64,000 nt of DNA, from positions 4,363,228 to 4,427,227 of the forward strand of contig NZ_CP007597.1 of assembly GCF_000661955.1 (NCBI RefSeq), given 5' to 3'. This DNA comes from Stenotrophomonas rhizophila (GTDB lineage: Bacteria; Pseudomonadota; Gammaproteobacteria; Xanthomonadales; Xanthomonadaceae). Numbering within the stretch: the first letter of the stretch is position 1; the number at the start of each line of letters is the position of its first letter. Position numbers and translations under genes: made by a program. Positions 16,739-24,998 of the stretch are shown here, piece by piece. The notes under the pieces were generated by a model. The model did not search any database. It had not been told where the DNA came from and was given only the letters and a program-made list of their open reading frames with translations.

Positions 16739-17764
16739 TCACTTGAACAGCGTGTCCGGATATTCCGGCTTCTGTTCGCGCGCCAGCAGCGCACGCAAGC
16801 CTTCTTCCGGGGTCTGCTCGCCGTGCAGCACCGCGCGCACCCGATCGGAGATCGGCAGGTCGATGCCGTGGCGGCGGGCCTGGCGCATGACTTCGTCGGC
16901 GGTCTGCACCGACTCCACCACCTGGCCGATTTCACGCACGGCGTCCTGCAGGGTCTGGCCGCGTCCCAGCGCCAGGCCGAGACGACGGTTGCGCGACAGA
17001 TCGCCGGTGCAGGTGAGCACCAGGTCGCCCAGGCCAGCCAGGCCCATCAGGGTTTCCGGCTTGGCCCCGATCGCCGCGGCCAGCCGCAGCATCTCGTTGA
17101 GGCCGCGGGTGATCAGGCCGGCACGGGCGTTCAGGCCCAGCTGCATGCCATCGGCCACGCCGGTGGCCACGGCCAGCACGTTCTTCATGGCCCCGCCCAG
17201 TTCGGCGCCGACCATGTCGTCACCGGTGTAGGCGCGGAACGCCGGGCCGTGCATCGCGTCGGCCACCTGCTGGGCGAATGCCGGCGCGTCACCGTGTACG
17301 GTGATCGCGGTGGGCAGGCCCTCGGTGACTTCCTTGGCGAACGACGGACCGGTCACCACCGCCAGCGGCACGTCCGGCCCGAGGACCTCGCGCGCTACTT
17401 CGTGCAGGAAACGGCCCGACCCGGGCTCGAAGCCCTTGGTTGCCCAGGCCACGCCGGCATTGGCCGGACGCAGCGGCGCCAGCGCGCGCACGGTTTCACC
17501 GAAGGCGTGCGACGGCACCACCACCAGGATCCAGGTGGCGTCGCTGACGGCAGCGGCCAGGTCGGTAGTGGCACGCAACGCCGCCGGCAGCGGAATCCCG
17601 GGCAGGTAGCGGGTGTTCTCGTGGCGCTGGTCGATGGCCTCGACCATGGCCGCATCACGCCCCCACAGCACGGTCGAATGACCGTGCCGGGCAAGCAGAC
17701 TGGCCAGCGCCGTGCCCCAGGAGCCGGCGCCGAGAACCGCGATTTTTTCTGCGTGGGTGCTCAT
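16739..17764 (-). CDS. gpsA: NAD(P)-dependent glycerol-3-phosphate dehydrogenase
   Basis: A 341-residue cytosolic enzyme that reduces dihydroxyacetone phosphate to sn-glycerol 3-phosphate for phospholipid synthesis. The N-terminal Rossmann loop [12 protein letters not shown], the family signature [11 protein letters not shown] and GGAMKNVLA, and the C-terminal helical domain with RGLNEMLRL are all present; length matches the family. It follows secB by 20 bp on the same strand, as in E. coli, and ends at a strong terminator. A short C-terminal extension after the usual end ([11 protein letters not shown]) is typical of Xanthomonadaceae copies as far as I can judge. Confidence 0.96.
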   Translation of the reverse strand: MSTHAEKIAVLGAGSWGTALASLLARHGHSTVLWGRDAAMVEAIDQRHENTRYLPGIPLPAALRATTDLAAAVSDATWILVVVPSHAFGETVRALAPLRPANAGVAWATKGFEPGSGRFLHEVAREVLGPDVPLAVVTGPSFAKEVTEGLPTAITVHGDAPAFAQQVADAMHGPAFRAYTGDDMVGAELGGAMKNVLAVATGVADGMQLGLNARAGLITRGLNEMLRLAAAIGAKPETLMGLAGLGDLVLTCTGDLSRNRRLGLALGRGQTLQDAVREIGQVVESVQTADEVMRQARRHGIDLPISDRVRAVLHGEQTPEEGLRALLAREQKPEYPDTLFK

Positions 17765-17784
17765 CGCAACGACAGCAGCGCCGA

Positions 17785-18300
17785 TCAGGCGTTGCCGGCC
17801 GGCTCGGAGTCGGCCAGCGAGGTTTCACCCTGCTCCTGGCGCTGACGCAGGGTGTCGGCGTACAGGCCTTCGAAGTTGATCGGCTGCAGGAAGAACGGCG
17901 GGAAGCCGCCGGCCTGGATCAGCTCGCTCACCAGCGAACGCACGTACGGGAACAGGATGTTCGGGCACTGGGTGCCGAGCAGCACGTCGATCGACTGCGG
18001 GTCCAGGCCGACCAGGCCGAACACGCCGGCCTGCTGCACTTCGGCCACATAGGCGGTCTTGTCGCCGGCCTTGCAGGTCAGGGTGACGGCCAGCACGACT
18101 TCAAAGGCGTTCTCGCCCAGGCGCTGCACGCGCTGGTTGAGGTTGAGCTGCAGTTCCGGCTGCACGGCTTCGTTGAACACGGCCGGCGCATTGGGCGACT
18201 CGAACGAAACGTCCTTGACGTAGATCTTCTCGACGGTGAACGCGGGGCCGGTGGCGGCGTCGGCCGGCGCGACGGCGCCGTTGGTGGTCTCTTCGGACAT
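17785..18300 (-). CDS. secB: Protein-export chaperone SecB
   Basis: 171 residues from ATG 18300, chosen because AGGAA lies just upstream; an in-frame ATG further up would add a non-conserved leader. SecB tetramers hold preproteins unfolded and deliver them to SecA. Diagnostic segments are [15 protein letters not shown], the [10 protein letters not shown] strand and the C-terminal [17 protein letters not shown], the SecA-contacting region. The N-terminal 18 residues rich in Ala, Thr and Asn are longer than in E. coli. First gene of secB-gpsA. Confidence 0.96.
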   Translation of the reverse strand: MSEETTNGAVAPADAATGPAFTVEKIYVKDVSFESPNAPAVFNEAVQPELQLNLNQRVQRLGENAFEVVLAVTLTCKAGDKTAYVAEVQQAGVFGLVGLDPQSIDVLLGTQCPNILFPYVRSLVSELIQAGGFPPFFLQPINFEGLYADTLRQRQEQGETSLADSEPAGNA

Positions 18301-18405
18301 TTCCTGTAGCTCCAAGAATGAATGCAATAAGAATGGATTGTTACATGCCCTGCTATGCGGGCGTGTGGCGCCGCGCACAAGGCATGCAGCGCAATCGCGC
18401 GGAAA

Positions 18406-18843
18406 TCAGTTGCGGCCCTTGACCAGCGGCAACTCGGCCTGCTGCCAGGCCGGAATGCCGCCGTCGAGCACGTTGACCTGCTCGAAACCGGCCTTCTTCA
18501 GCGCCTTGGCGGCGGTTTCCGAGGCGTTGCCGGTGCGGCACAGCAGCACCACCGGGCTCTGCTTGGCGTTGGCCACCAGCTTGTGCTCCGGGCCGAACGC
18601 GCTGGGCTGCACATTGCGGCTGCCGGCGATATGGCCCTTCTCGAAATCGCTGCTGGAGGACAGATCGACCACGATCGCGCCACCGGCATTCATCAGGTGG
18701 GTCAGTTCGGCCGGCTTGAGCGACTTGAAGCCCCGGAACAGGCGGCGTACTTCGGTGACGATGATGGCCACGGTCAGCCCGACCAGGGCCATCGACAACA
18801 TCGGGTTTCGGCCGGCAAAGGCCAGCAGCTCTTCGTAATTCAC
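18406..18843 (-). CDS. Membrane-anchored rhodanese-domain protein (YibN-like)
   Basis: About 145 residues using GTG at 18843 (VNYEELLAFAGRNP); an ATG at 18882 would add 13 residues that have no counterpart in E. coli YibN. One transmembrane helix (about 14-30) is followed by a rhodanese domain ending in DGGIPAWQQAELPLVKG. Unlike E. coli YibN it keeps a Cys in the active-site loop (LLCRTGNAS), so sulfur transfer is plausible. It lies upstream of secB on the same strand, the order of E. coli yibN-grxC-secB-gpsA, but grxC is absent here. Confidence 0.82.
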   Translation of the reverse strand: MNYEELLAFAGRNPMLSMALVGLTVAIIVTEVRRLFRGFKSLKPAELTHLMNAGGAIVVDLSSSSDFEKGHIAGSRNVQPSAFGPEHKLVANAKQSPVVLLCRTGNASETAAKALKKAGFEQVNVLDGGIPAWQQAELPLVKGRN

Positions 18844-18946
18844 TAAGATCACGGGTCGATAATCGGGCGCCGATTGTCGCACATGCGGGCGAATCGGCGT
18901 CCAGCCCCCGCCTGGGCGGGACTCAGCGTTCGGCGATCATGGCTTC

Positions 18947-18969
18947 AGCCGGGCAGAGCCCGGCTCTAC
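18947..18969 (-). repeat. SMAG-type REP element
   Basis: A 23-base hairpin with the GGGC...GCCC arm variant, GTAG at its right end on the minus strand; lies between two minus-strand genes. Confidence 0.85.
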
Positions 18970-18974
18970 GAGGC

Positions 18975-19409
18975 TCAGAGCTCCTGCCAGAGGTCCGGCA
19001 GGCCGTTGGCCTGGAGCCAGCGCTTGCCCTCGGCGTCCCAGCGCCAGATTTCCTTCACGCGCATGGTGCGCTCGGCCTGGGTGTTGTTGTTGATCACCCG
19101 CACCTCGGCGTTGCGCCCCACCCGGCCATCGGGCAGCGGCACGTTGTCGCCGGCCCGATAGCTGGAAATCTTCACCTGCTCGAAGCGGCGCAGCTCCAGG
19201 TCGGTCAGCGGGTGCACCTTGGCGTATTCCGGGTCCAGGTACGGCAGGGCGTCCTCGACGGTACCCCAGCGCATCGTGGAGTCGTACTTGACCTGGGTCT
19301 CTTCCAGCTCCTTGCGCTGTTTCTTGGTGGTTTTCGGCTCGGCGGCCAGCGCGCTCACGCTGGTCAGCGCGAACACGGTCAGCAGCAGGATCTGAAACAA
19401 ACGGCGCAT
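18975..19409 (-). CDS. Small secreted protein of unknown function
   Basis: A 144-residue protein with a Sec signal peptide (MRRLFQILLLTVFALTSVSA, cut near ALAAEP), a Lys/Thr-rich start and a compact domain of mixed charge containing YDSTMRWGT, YRAGDNVPLPDGRVGR and the closing KEIWRWDAEGKRW. I do not recognise a named family. The fold looks like a small alpha/beta domain that might bind a partner through its repeated Trp residues; this is only inference. It has no operon partner within 30 bp, although the thioesterase gene lies 30 bp upstream on the same strand. Confidence 0.75.
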   Translation of the reverse strand: MRRLFQILLLTVFALTSVSALAAEPKTTKKQRKELEETQVKYDSTMRWGTVEDALPYLDPEYAKVHPLTDLELRRFEQVKISSYRAGDNVPLPDGRVGRNAEVRVINNNTQAERTMRVKEIWRWDAEGKRWLQANGLPDLWQEL

Positions 19410-19439
19410 GCGAATTCCCCAATCGGCAAGGCGCCCATC

Positions 19440-19910
19440 CTACCGCCTTGCGAAGGCCACGAAACGCCCGGTCAGTTCAGCGGCCGGCTTGCCCGCGGTG
19501 CCGGGCTGGCGGGCCACCAGCCCGATCCGGGCCTTGCCGCGCTGGGCGAAGGTGGCCAGGAAGCCGTCCCAGTCGGCCGGGTCGGCGGCCTGGGCCTGGG
19601 CGTGCAGGTCCTCGTAGACCGGAGCCAGGTACCGCACGTGGCTGTCGGCCACGTAAACGTCGGCATCGAACCCGGCCAGGCGCAGGCGCAGGGTCACCAG
19701 CGCCCACCCGGACAGGGTCAGCGCCGACGCCAGGCTGCCACCGAATGCATTGCCCTTGTCGTTGACGTTGGCCGCCAGCGGCGCGCCCAGGTCGAGCATG
19801 CCGTCGCGGTAGGACACCACGCGGATCTGCATGGCCGCCACCGGGGGCATCCGGTCCAGCACATGCTGCAGTTCGGCCAGGTGCGCGGTCAGGGATTCAG
19901 GATTGGACAT
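19440..19910 (-). CDS. YiiD C-terminal-like thioesterase domain protein
   Basis: 156 residues from ATG 19910. A hotdog-type fold is suggested by NVNDKGNAFGGSLASALTLSGWALV, which matches the putative thioesterase domain found at the end of E. coli YiiD; the central strand VYVADSHVRYLAPV is also typical. Likely acts on acyl-CoA or acyl-ACP; substrate unknown. It is transcribed divergently from hemD with only about 43 bp between starts, so their promoters must overlap. Confidence 0.8.
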   Translation of the reverse strand: MSNPESLTAHLAELQHVLDRMPPVAAMQIRVVSYRDGMLDLGAPLAANVNDKGNAFGGSLASALTLSGWALVTLRLRLAGFDADVYVADSHVRYLAPVYEDLHAQAQAADPADWDGFLATFAQRGKARIGLVARQPGTAGKPAAELTGRFVAFARR

Positions 19911-19940
19911 CGATACGACAACGTGACGGCAAAGGGCTCG

Positions 19941-19946
19941 CATAAT
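19941..19946 (+). promoter_or_regulatory. Possible -10 element of hemD
   Basis: CATAAT lies 7 bases before ATG 19954. If used, the transcript would start at or next to that ATG and be leaderless; no clear -35 hexamer was found at 17 bp. Confidence 0.35.
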
Positions 19947-19953
19947 GCCCGCA

Positions 19954-20730
19954 ATGAAGAGCGATGCACATGTGCCGGAATGGACCCTGATTTCACTGCG
20001 CCCGCGCGGCCAGCATGCGCCGTTGCGGCGGGCTGCGCAGGCCGTGGGCGCCACGGTGGTGGCGCTGTCGCCGTGGGCGCTGCAGGTGCGCAACGACGAC
20101 GCCAGCCGCGCCCGGTTGGCGCGCGCGCTGGCCGCCCAGCGGGTGGTATTCAGCAGCCCGGCGGCGGTGCACGCCGCCGCGCGCCTGCTGCCCTTGGACG
20201 CGGCGCGTGCCGGTATCTGGCTGGCGGTCGGCGCCGGGACCGCGGCGGCACTGCGCGCCCATACCGCCGGCCCGGTGCTGGCACCGGCGCGGATGGACAG
20301 CGAAGGCCTGCTGGCCTTGCCTGAACTGGCCACTCTGGACGGGCTCGACGCGGGCCTGGTCACCGCCCCCGGTGGCCGCGGCATCATCGCCGCCACCCTG
20401 GTCGCGCGCGGCGCCACGCTGCACCGTGCCGACGTCTACCAGCGGGTGCCGCTGCCCTTGCCGCCGCGCGCCCTGCAGCGGCTGCGCCGCCGTGCCGCGC
20501 CGTGGGTGGTGGCACTCAGCAGTGGCGAGGCGCTGGACCTGCTGCTGGCCAAGGCGCCGCCGGACCTGCTGCCACGCCTGCGTGCCTCGCTTGTGGTGGC
20601 CGCCAGCGCGCGGCTTGCGGATCAGGCCCACGCGGCCGGCTTCGCCCACGTCCGCGTCGCCGAAGGCCCCCTACCACGCCAGCTGGTGCAGGCCGCACAC
20701 GCGGCGATCATCACTTCCGCATCTACCTGA
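19954..20730 (+). CDS. hemD: Uroporphyrinogen-III synthase
   Basis: About 258 residues; converts hydroxymethylbilane to uroporphyrinogen III in heme, siroheme and cobalamin synthesis. The two-domain fold is recognised by ISLRPRGQHAPLRRAA near the start, VFSSPAAVHAAARLL, AVGAGTAAALRA, LVTAPGGRGIIAATL, DVYQRVPLPLP and ALSSGEALDLLL. The sequence is very divergent across bacteria, so position next to hemX and hemY adds weight. ATG 19954 is preferred because it follows the candidate -10 element; ATG 19945 would add three residues. hemC is not adjacent. Confidence 0.9.
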   Translation: MKSDAHVPEWTLISLRPRGQHAPLRRAAQAVGATVVALSPWALQVRNDDASRARLARALAAQRVVFSSPAAVHAAARLLPLDAARAGIWLAVGAGTAAALRAHTAGPVLAPARMDSEGLLALPELATLDGLDAGLVTAPGGRGIIAATLVARGATLHRADVYQRVPLPLPPRALQRLRRRAAPWVVALSSGEALDLLLAKAPPDLLPRLRASLVVAASARLADQAHAAGFAHVRVAEGPLPRQLVQAAHAAIITSAST

Positions 20731-20838
20731 ACAGGCGACGCTCCCGGCCTTGCGGGCCGCGCGCACGCCGGGTGATGCTGTGCACCACGTCGCACGCCAG
20801 CTTGTGGACACCCCGGCGCGCGCGACAAGGATGCCCGC

Positions 20839-21822
20839 ATGACTGACGACGTTTCGCCACCGCCTGACCCCCGTTCCCTGCGCTGGATCGTGCCGCTCGC
20901 GGTCGTGCTGGTGATTGGCGTGGGCGTGGCCTGGGGCTGGACCCGCTGGCAGGCCGAACAGGCCCGCGCCGCCCAGGCGCAGGCCGATGCCGGGCTGCAG
21001 CTGCAGGGCCTGGTGGACAGCGTGGAAGCGCTGCGCCGCGACCAGCGTTCGACCTCGCAACGGGTGCAGGACGCGGCCGCCACCAACCGCGTGCTGCGCG
21101 ATGAAATGCTGGGCCTGAGCCAGCGCAACGCGCTGCTGGAAGACAACCTGGCCAAGCTGGCCGACAGCACCCGCCATGGCGCGCAGGCGCTGCAGCTGGA
21201 AGAGACCGAACTGCTGCTGGGCCAGGCCGCACAGCGCCTGGCCTACGCCGACGACGTGGACGGTGCCAAGCGGCTGTATGCGCTGGCCGCCACCACCCTG
21301 GCCGATGTGCAGGGCAACGACTATCTCAACCTGCGCCAGGCATTGATGCAGGAACGCAATGCGGTGGACGCGCTGGGTCCGGGCGTGCGTGCCACCACCG
21401 GCGCGCAGCTGGCCGCGTTCGCCACGGCGTTGGAACAGGTCCCCGAACAGGTGGATGCCGGTGCCGGTGCAGCCGCCGGCACGCCGTGGTGGCATCAGGT
21501 GTTGGCGCCGTTCGTGACCATCACCCCCACCCGCACGCAGGGCCCGTTGACCGACGCCGAACGCGTGGCCGGCTGGGATTCCCTGCAGCTGGAACTGACC
21601 CTGGCGCGCGCAGCGGTGGAGCGCGGCGACCAGGAGGGCTTCACCCGCGCCGTGGACCGCGTGGCGGCGTGGCTGCCGCGACTGTGGCCGGATTCACCCG
21701 CCCTGCGCGAGCGTCGTGCTGAACTGCAGCAACTGCGTACGCGCGTGCTGCATCCTGCGGTACCCGAACTGGGCAGCACCTTGCAGCAACTGCGCGCGAT
21801 GCGCGATGGAGATGACCGATGA
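20839..21822 (+). CDS. hemX: HemX-like membrane protein
   Basis: 327 residues with one N-terminal membrane helix (about 16-35), a long Ala/Gln-rich coiled coil (about 40-125) and a helical C-terminal domain with ELLLGQAAQRLAYADDVDGA and LRQALMQERNAVDAL, hallmarks of the HemX family. Although often annotated as uroporphyrinogen-III C-methyltransferase, no methyltransferase motif is present; it is probably a scaffold or regulator of tetrapyrrole synthesis. It overlaps hemY by ATGA. Confidence 0.9.
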   Translation: MTDDVSPPPDPRSLRWIVPLAVVLVIGVGVAWGWTRWQAEQARAAQAQADAGLQLQGLVDSVEALRRDQRSTSQRVQDAAATNRVLRDEMLGLSQRNALLEDNLAKLADSTRHGAQALQLEETELLLGQAAQRLAYADDVDGAKRLYALAATTLADVQGNDYLNLRQALMQERNAVDALGPGVRATTGAQLAAFATALEQVPEQVDAGAGAAAGTPWWHQVLAPFVTITPTRTQGPLTDAERVAGWDSLQLELTLARAAVERGDQEGFTRAVDRVAAWLPRLWPDSPALRERRAELQQLRTRVLHPAVPELGSTLQQLRAMRDGDDR

Positions 21823-23180
21823 AACCCTTCCAATCCCTGGTGGTGCTGTTGTTGGCGGTAGCCCTTGGCGTGATCGCCTCGCAATTCCTGGGCACCGAAC
21901 AACTGCGCCAGTTCGGCGAAGTGATCTACCGCTACGGCGGCAACGACTACCGCTCCACGGTGCCGCAGGTGGCCTTGATGGTGCTGGTGGGCCTGCTGGT
22001 GCTGTGGCTGCTGTGGAGCCTGCTGGCCTCGCCGTTCCGTGCGTGGGGCCGCTACCGCCGCAAGCAGGGCCGCGCCCGCCTGATCGACGGCATCCAGGCG
22101 CACGAACAGGGCCAGTGGCAGCGGGCTGAAAAGCTGCTGGAAAGCGCGGCCGAAGACAAGGAAGTGACCGCCGTTGCAATGGTCACCGCGGTCCGCAGCG
22201 CACAGGCGCGCGATGACCAGGCGGCCGTGAACCAGTACCTGCAGCGCCTGGCCGGTGAAGACGCCACCCTGCACGCCCTGCTGCAGGCCGAACGCCTGCT
22301 GGTGCAGGAGCGCCCGGTGGATGCGATCAACCTGCTGGACACCGCCACCATTCAACCACTGCCGCCGCGCGGCCTGTGGCTGCGCACCGAAGCGCTGGCC
22401 CGCGCCGAGCGCGCGCATGAGGCGTACGGCCAGCTGGGCGCGCTGCGCAAACAGAAGGTCCTGCCCGACGAGGCCGTGGCCGAGCTGGAAACCCGCCTGG
22501 CGGCGCAGTCGCTGCTGGAAGCGGGCGACGTCAATGCGCTGGCCGCGCAATGGGAAGCCACCCCGAAGGCGCTGCGCAGCGATCCGGACGTGGTGTCGGC
22601 GTATGCGCTGCGTGCCGTGGCGCTGGACTGGGACGAACCGGCCCTGCTCAACATCGAGCAGGCGCTGGACACGCGCTGGGACGAATCGCTGGTGCAGTTG
22701 TACGGCCAGATGCCGGTGGACAAGCTGGCCACGCGCCAGGCCAACCTGCAGCGTTGGCTGGTCAACCAGCCGGCCAGCCCGGCATTGCTGCTGGCGCTGG
22801 GCCGTATCGCGACCCGCCAGCGCCAGCACAGCCAGGCCGAGGACTACCTGCACCGCGCGATTGCCGCCGGTGCCGGTCCGGCCGCGTGGGAAGCGTTGGG
22901 CCAATTGTTCGTGGAACGTGGCGAGCCGGCCTTGGCCGCACAGTGCTTCGCCAATGCGCTGCGCCAGCAGCGCGGCGACGACAGCATTGCACTGGCGCGC
23001 GCCGACGCGGTGGTCACGCCGCTGGGCCCGGTGGTTCCCGAGCGCGCCACGGTGGAAGAACAGTCGCTGATGTCGCAGCCGCTGCCGGTGCAGCCGTTGC
23101 AGTCGGTCGATCGCATTGATCCGGTGGATCCGGTCGTGCGCGATGACCGTGACGAATTCGGCAACCCGCGGTTGCCCTGA
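21819..23180 (+). CDS. hemY: HemY-family TPR protein
   Basis: 453 residues with two N-terminal membrane helices (about 6-24 and 47-67) and a periplasm- or cytoplasm-facing array of tetratricopeptide-like helices (EQGQWQRAEKLLESA, LVDAINLLDTA-like, HSQAEDYLHRAI, ALAAQCFANALRQQ). This is the HemY N-terminal/TPR family co-transcribed with hemCD and hemX in proteobacteria, not the Bacillus protoporphyrinogen oxidase of the same name. The last 8 codons (EFGNPRLP) are the first copy of the 46-bp repeat that continues beyond the stop codon. Confidence 0.9.
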   Translation: MKPFQSLVVLLLAVALGVIASQFLGTEQLRQFGEVIYRYGGNDYRSTVPQVALMVLVGLLVLWLLWSLLASPFRAWGRYRRKQGRARLIDGIQAHEQGQWQRAEKLLESAAEDKEVTAVAMVTAVRSAQARDDQAAVNQYLQRLAGEDATLHALLQAERLLVQERPVDAINLLDTATIQPLPPRGLWLRTEALARAERAHEAYGQLGALRKQKVLPDEAVAELETRLAAQSLLEAGDVNALAAQWEATPKALRSDPDVVSAYALRAVALDWDEPALLNIEQALDTRWDESLVQLYGQMPVDKLATRQANLQRWLVNQPASPALLLALGRIATRQRQHSQAEDYLHRAIAAGAGPAAWEALGQLFVERGEPALAAQCFANALRQQRGDDSIALARADAVVTPLGPVVPERATVEEQSLMSQPLPVQPLQSVDRIDPVDPVVRDDRDEFGNPRLP

Positions 23181-23431
23181 TCGCGTACGCCGGATCCACG
23201 CATTCGGCAACCCGCGCTTGCCCTGATCGCGCACGCCGGATCCACGCATTCGGCAACCCGCGGTTGCACCGATCGCGCACGCCGGATCCACGCATTCGGC
23301 AACCCGCGGTTGCACCGATCGCGCACGCCGGATCCACGCATACGGCAACCCGCGGTTGCCCTGATCGCGCACGCCGGATCCACGCATTCGGCAACCCGCG
23401 GTTGCCCTGATCGCGCACGCCGGATCCACGC
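23156..23431. repeat. Six tandem 46-bp repeats starting inside hemY
   Basis: Copies begin at 23156, 23202, 23248, 23294, 23340 and 23386, each exactly 46 bp, with the start of a seventh at 23432. Each unit contains GGCAACCCGCGGTTGCC, a 7-bp stem with a 3-base loop, followed by a GATCGCG.ACGCCGGATCCA spacer. Two units carry ...TTGCACC in place of ...TTGCCCT and another has a G-to-C change in the stem. The first unit supplies the last hemY codons and stop. Confidence 0.95.
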
Positions 23432-23437
23432 ATACAG

Positions 23438-23554
23438 GTAGTGCCGGCCGCTGGCCGGCTCCACGCACACCCGTCCAAGGTTTATGAAGAGCCGGCCAGC
23501 GGCCGGCACTACCGGGCTTCGGTGGTTGTGCAGCCACCCATGGGGTGGCTCTAC
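23438..23554. repeat. Three SMAG-type REP elements
   Basis: 23-base hairpins at 23438-23460 (plus orientation, GCCGGCC arms), 23490-23512 (minus, same arms; the two form an inverted pair) and 23532-23554 (minus, GCCACCC arms). Confidence 0.88.
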
Positions 23555-23564
23555 CCCCCATGAA

Positions 23565-23590
23565 AAAGGCCGCCCTTGGGCGGCCTTTCT
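23565..23590 (-). terminator. Intrinsic terminator of the thiolase gene
   Basis: AAAGGCCGCCC (23565-23575) and GGGCGGCCTTT (23578-23588) form an 11-bp stem; on the minus strand it ends in CCTTTTTC, 20 bases after the stop codon. It could also stop readthrough from hemY. Confidence 0.92.
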
Positions 23591-23610
23591 CGTATTCGTT
23601 TCGGCGCGGA

Positions 23611-24891
23611 TCAGCGTTCGACGATCGCCACCACGCCCATGCCGCCAGCGGTGCAGATCGAGACCAGCGCGCGGCCACCGCCGCGTTCGGCCAGCTGCTT
23701 GGCCGCCGTGGCGATCACGCGTGCGCCGGTGGCGGCGAACGGGTGGCCGGTGGCCAGCGAGGAACCCAGCGGGTTGATCTTGGCCGGGTCGATCCGGCCC
23801 AGCGGCGCGTCCAGGCCCAGGCGGTTGCGGCAGTAGTCTTCACTTTCCCACGCGCGCAGCGTGCACAGCACCTGCGCGGCGAACGCTTCATGGATTTCGT
23901 AGATGTCGAAATCCTGCAGGGTCAGGCCGTTGCGCTTGAGCATTTCCGGCACCGCAATGGTGGGCGCCATCAGCAGGCCTTCGCCGTGCACGAAATCCAC
24001 CGCGGCCACCTGCGAATCGCGCAGGTAGGCCAGCGGTTCGTGGCCGTGCGCACGCGCCCATTCCTCGCTGGCCAGCAGCACCGCCGAGGCGCCGTCGGTA
24101 AGTGGGGTCGAGTTGGCGGCGGTCAGCGTGCCGCGACCGGACACCTTGTCGAAGGCCGGCTTGAGCGTGGCCAGCTTTTCCAGCGAGGTATCGGCGCGCA
24201 GGATGTTGTCGCGCTCGACGCCGCGGAACGGGGCGATCAGGTCGTTGAAGAACCCGCGCTCATAGGCGGCAGCCAGCTTCTTGTGCGACGACACCGCCCA
24301 TTCGTCCTGCGAGTCGCGCGAGATGTTCCATTCCTTGGCCATGTCCTCGCAATGGTCGCCCATGCTCTTGCCGGTACGCGGCTCGGCCACCCCGGGGAAT
24401 TCGGGCTTGAGCTCGCTGAGCTTGAAGCCGCGGGTCAGCGCCTTGAGCTTGTCGCCGGTGCTCTTGGCGCGGTTGGCCGCCAGCAGGCGCGCGCGCAGCT
24501 TCTTGCCGTACACGATCGGCACGTCGGAGGTGGTGTCCGAGCCGCCGCCGATGCCCGAGTCGATCTGGCCCAGCGCGATCTTGTTGGCCACCGCAATGAT
24601 GGTGTCCAGCGAGGTGCCGCAGGCGCGCTGCATGGTGATGCCGGGCGTGAGCGGGGACAGGCCGGAGGACAGCGTGGCTTCGCGGCCCAGGTTCCAGTCG
24701 CTGGAATGCTTGATCACCGCGCCCATCGCCACTTCGCCGAGCTGCTGGCCGTGCAGGCCGAAGCGCTCGACCAGCGCCCCCAGCGTACGTACCGACATGC
24801 CGAGGTTGCCGACGTCCGAATAGGCCGTGTTCTGGCGGCAGAACGGGATGCGGACGCCACCGAGGATGGCGACGGGACGGGCGTTGGGCAT
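23611..24891 (-). CDS. Acetyl-CoA C-acyltransferase (thiolase)
   Basis: About 426 residues from ATG 24891, which has AGG 11 bases upstream; ATG 24906 would add five residues. Catalytic residues are Cys91 in MQRACGTS, His in HEAFAAQV, His in GHPFAATG and the second Cys in SICTAGGMG. The long lid-like insertion (IVYGKKLRARLLAANRAK ... EFPGVAEPRTGKSMGDHCED) resembles the FadI/trifunctional beta-subunit class that cleaves 3-ketoacyl-CoA in fatty-acid oxidation, but no fadJ-like partner is adjacent, so substrate range is uncertain. Divergent from the gene at 24999. Confidence 0.9.
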   Translation of the reverse strand: MPNARPVAILGGVRIPFCRQNTAYSDVGNLGMSVRTLGALVERFGLHGQQLGEVAMGAVIKHSSDWNLGREATLSSGLSPLTPGITMQRACGTSLDTIIAVANKIALGQIDSGIGGGSDTTSDVPIVYGKKLRARLLAANRAKSTGDKLKALTRGFKLSELKPEFPGVAEPRTGKSMGDHCEDMAKEWNISRDSQDEWAVSSHKKLAAAYERGFFNDLIAPFRGVERDNILRADTSLEKLATLKPAFDKVSGRGTLTAANSTPLTDGASAVLLASEEWARAHGHEPLAYLRDSQVAAVDFVHGEGLLMAPTIAVPEMLKRNGLTLQDFDIYEIHEAFAAQVLCTLRAWESEDYCRNRLGLDAPLGRIDPAKINPLGSSLATGHPFAATGARVIATAAKQLAERGGGRALVSICTAGGMGVVAIVER

Positions 24892-24998
24892 GGAGATACC
24901 TGGCATGGGAGGGGTGTCTGCAACATGGCCTGCACGAGGGAGCAGGCATAATGGGGGCAAGTGTAGCTGCCGCCCTGTGATGGGCCAACCGTGAAACC

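Noticed and set aside
16739..17764. Shift of gpsA start to an earlier codon
   Set aside because: The Rossmann motif begins about 10 residues after ATG 17764, as expected; earlier codons would run into the secB stop region.
23156..23431. CRISPR array
   Set aside because: Units are contiguous without unique spacers, include coding sequence of hemY, and no cas genes are near.
21495..23678. Minus-strand open frames across the 46-bp array with repeated RGSGVRDQGNRGLPNAW
   Set aside because: 46 is not a multiple of 3, so the repeat shifts frame each unit and only stop-free high GC keeps it open; it also runs antisense to hemY.
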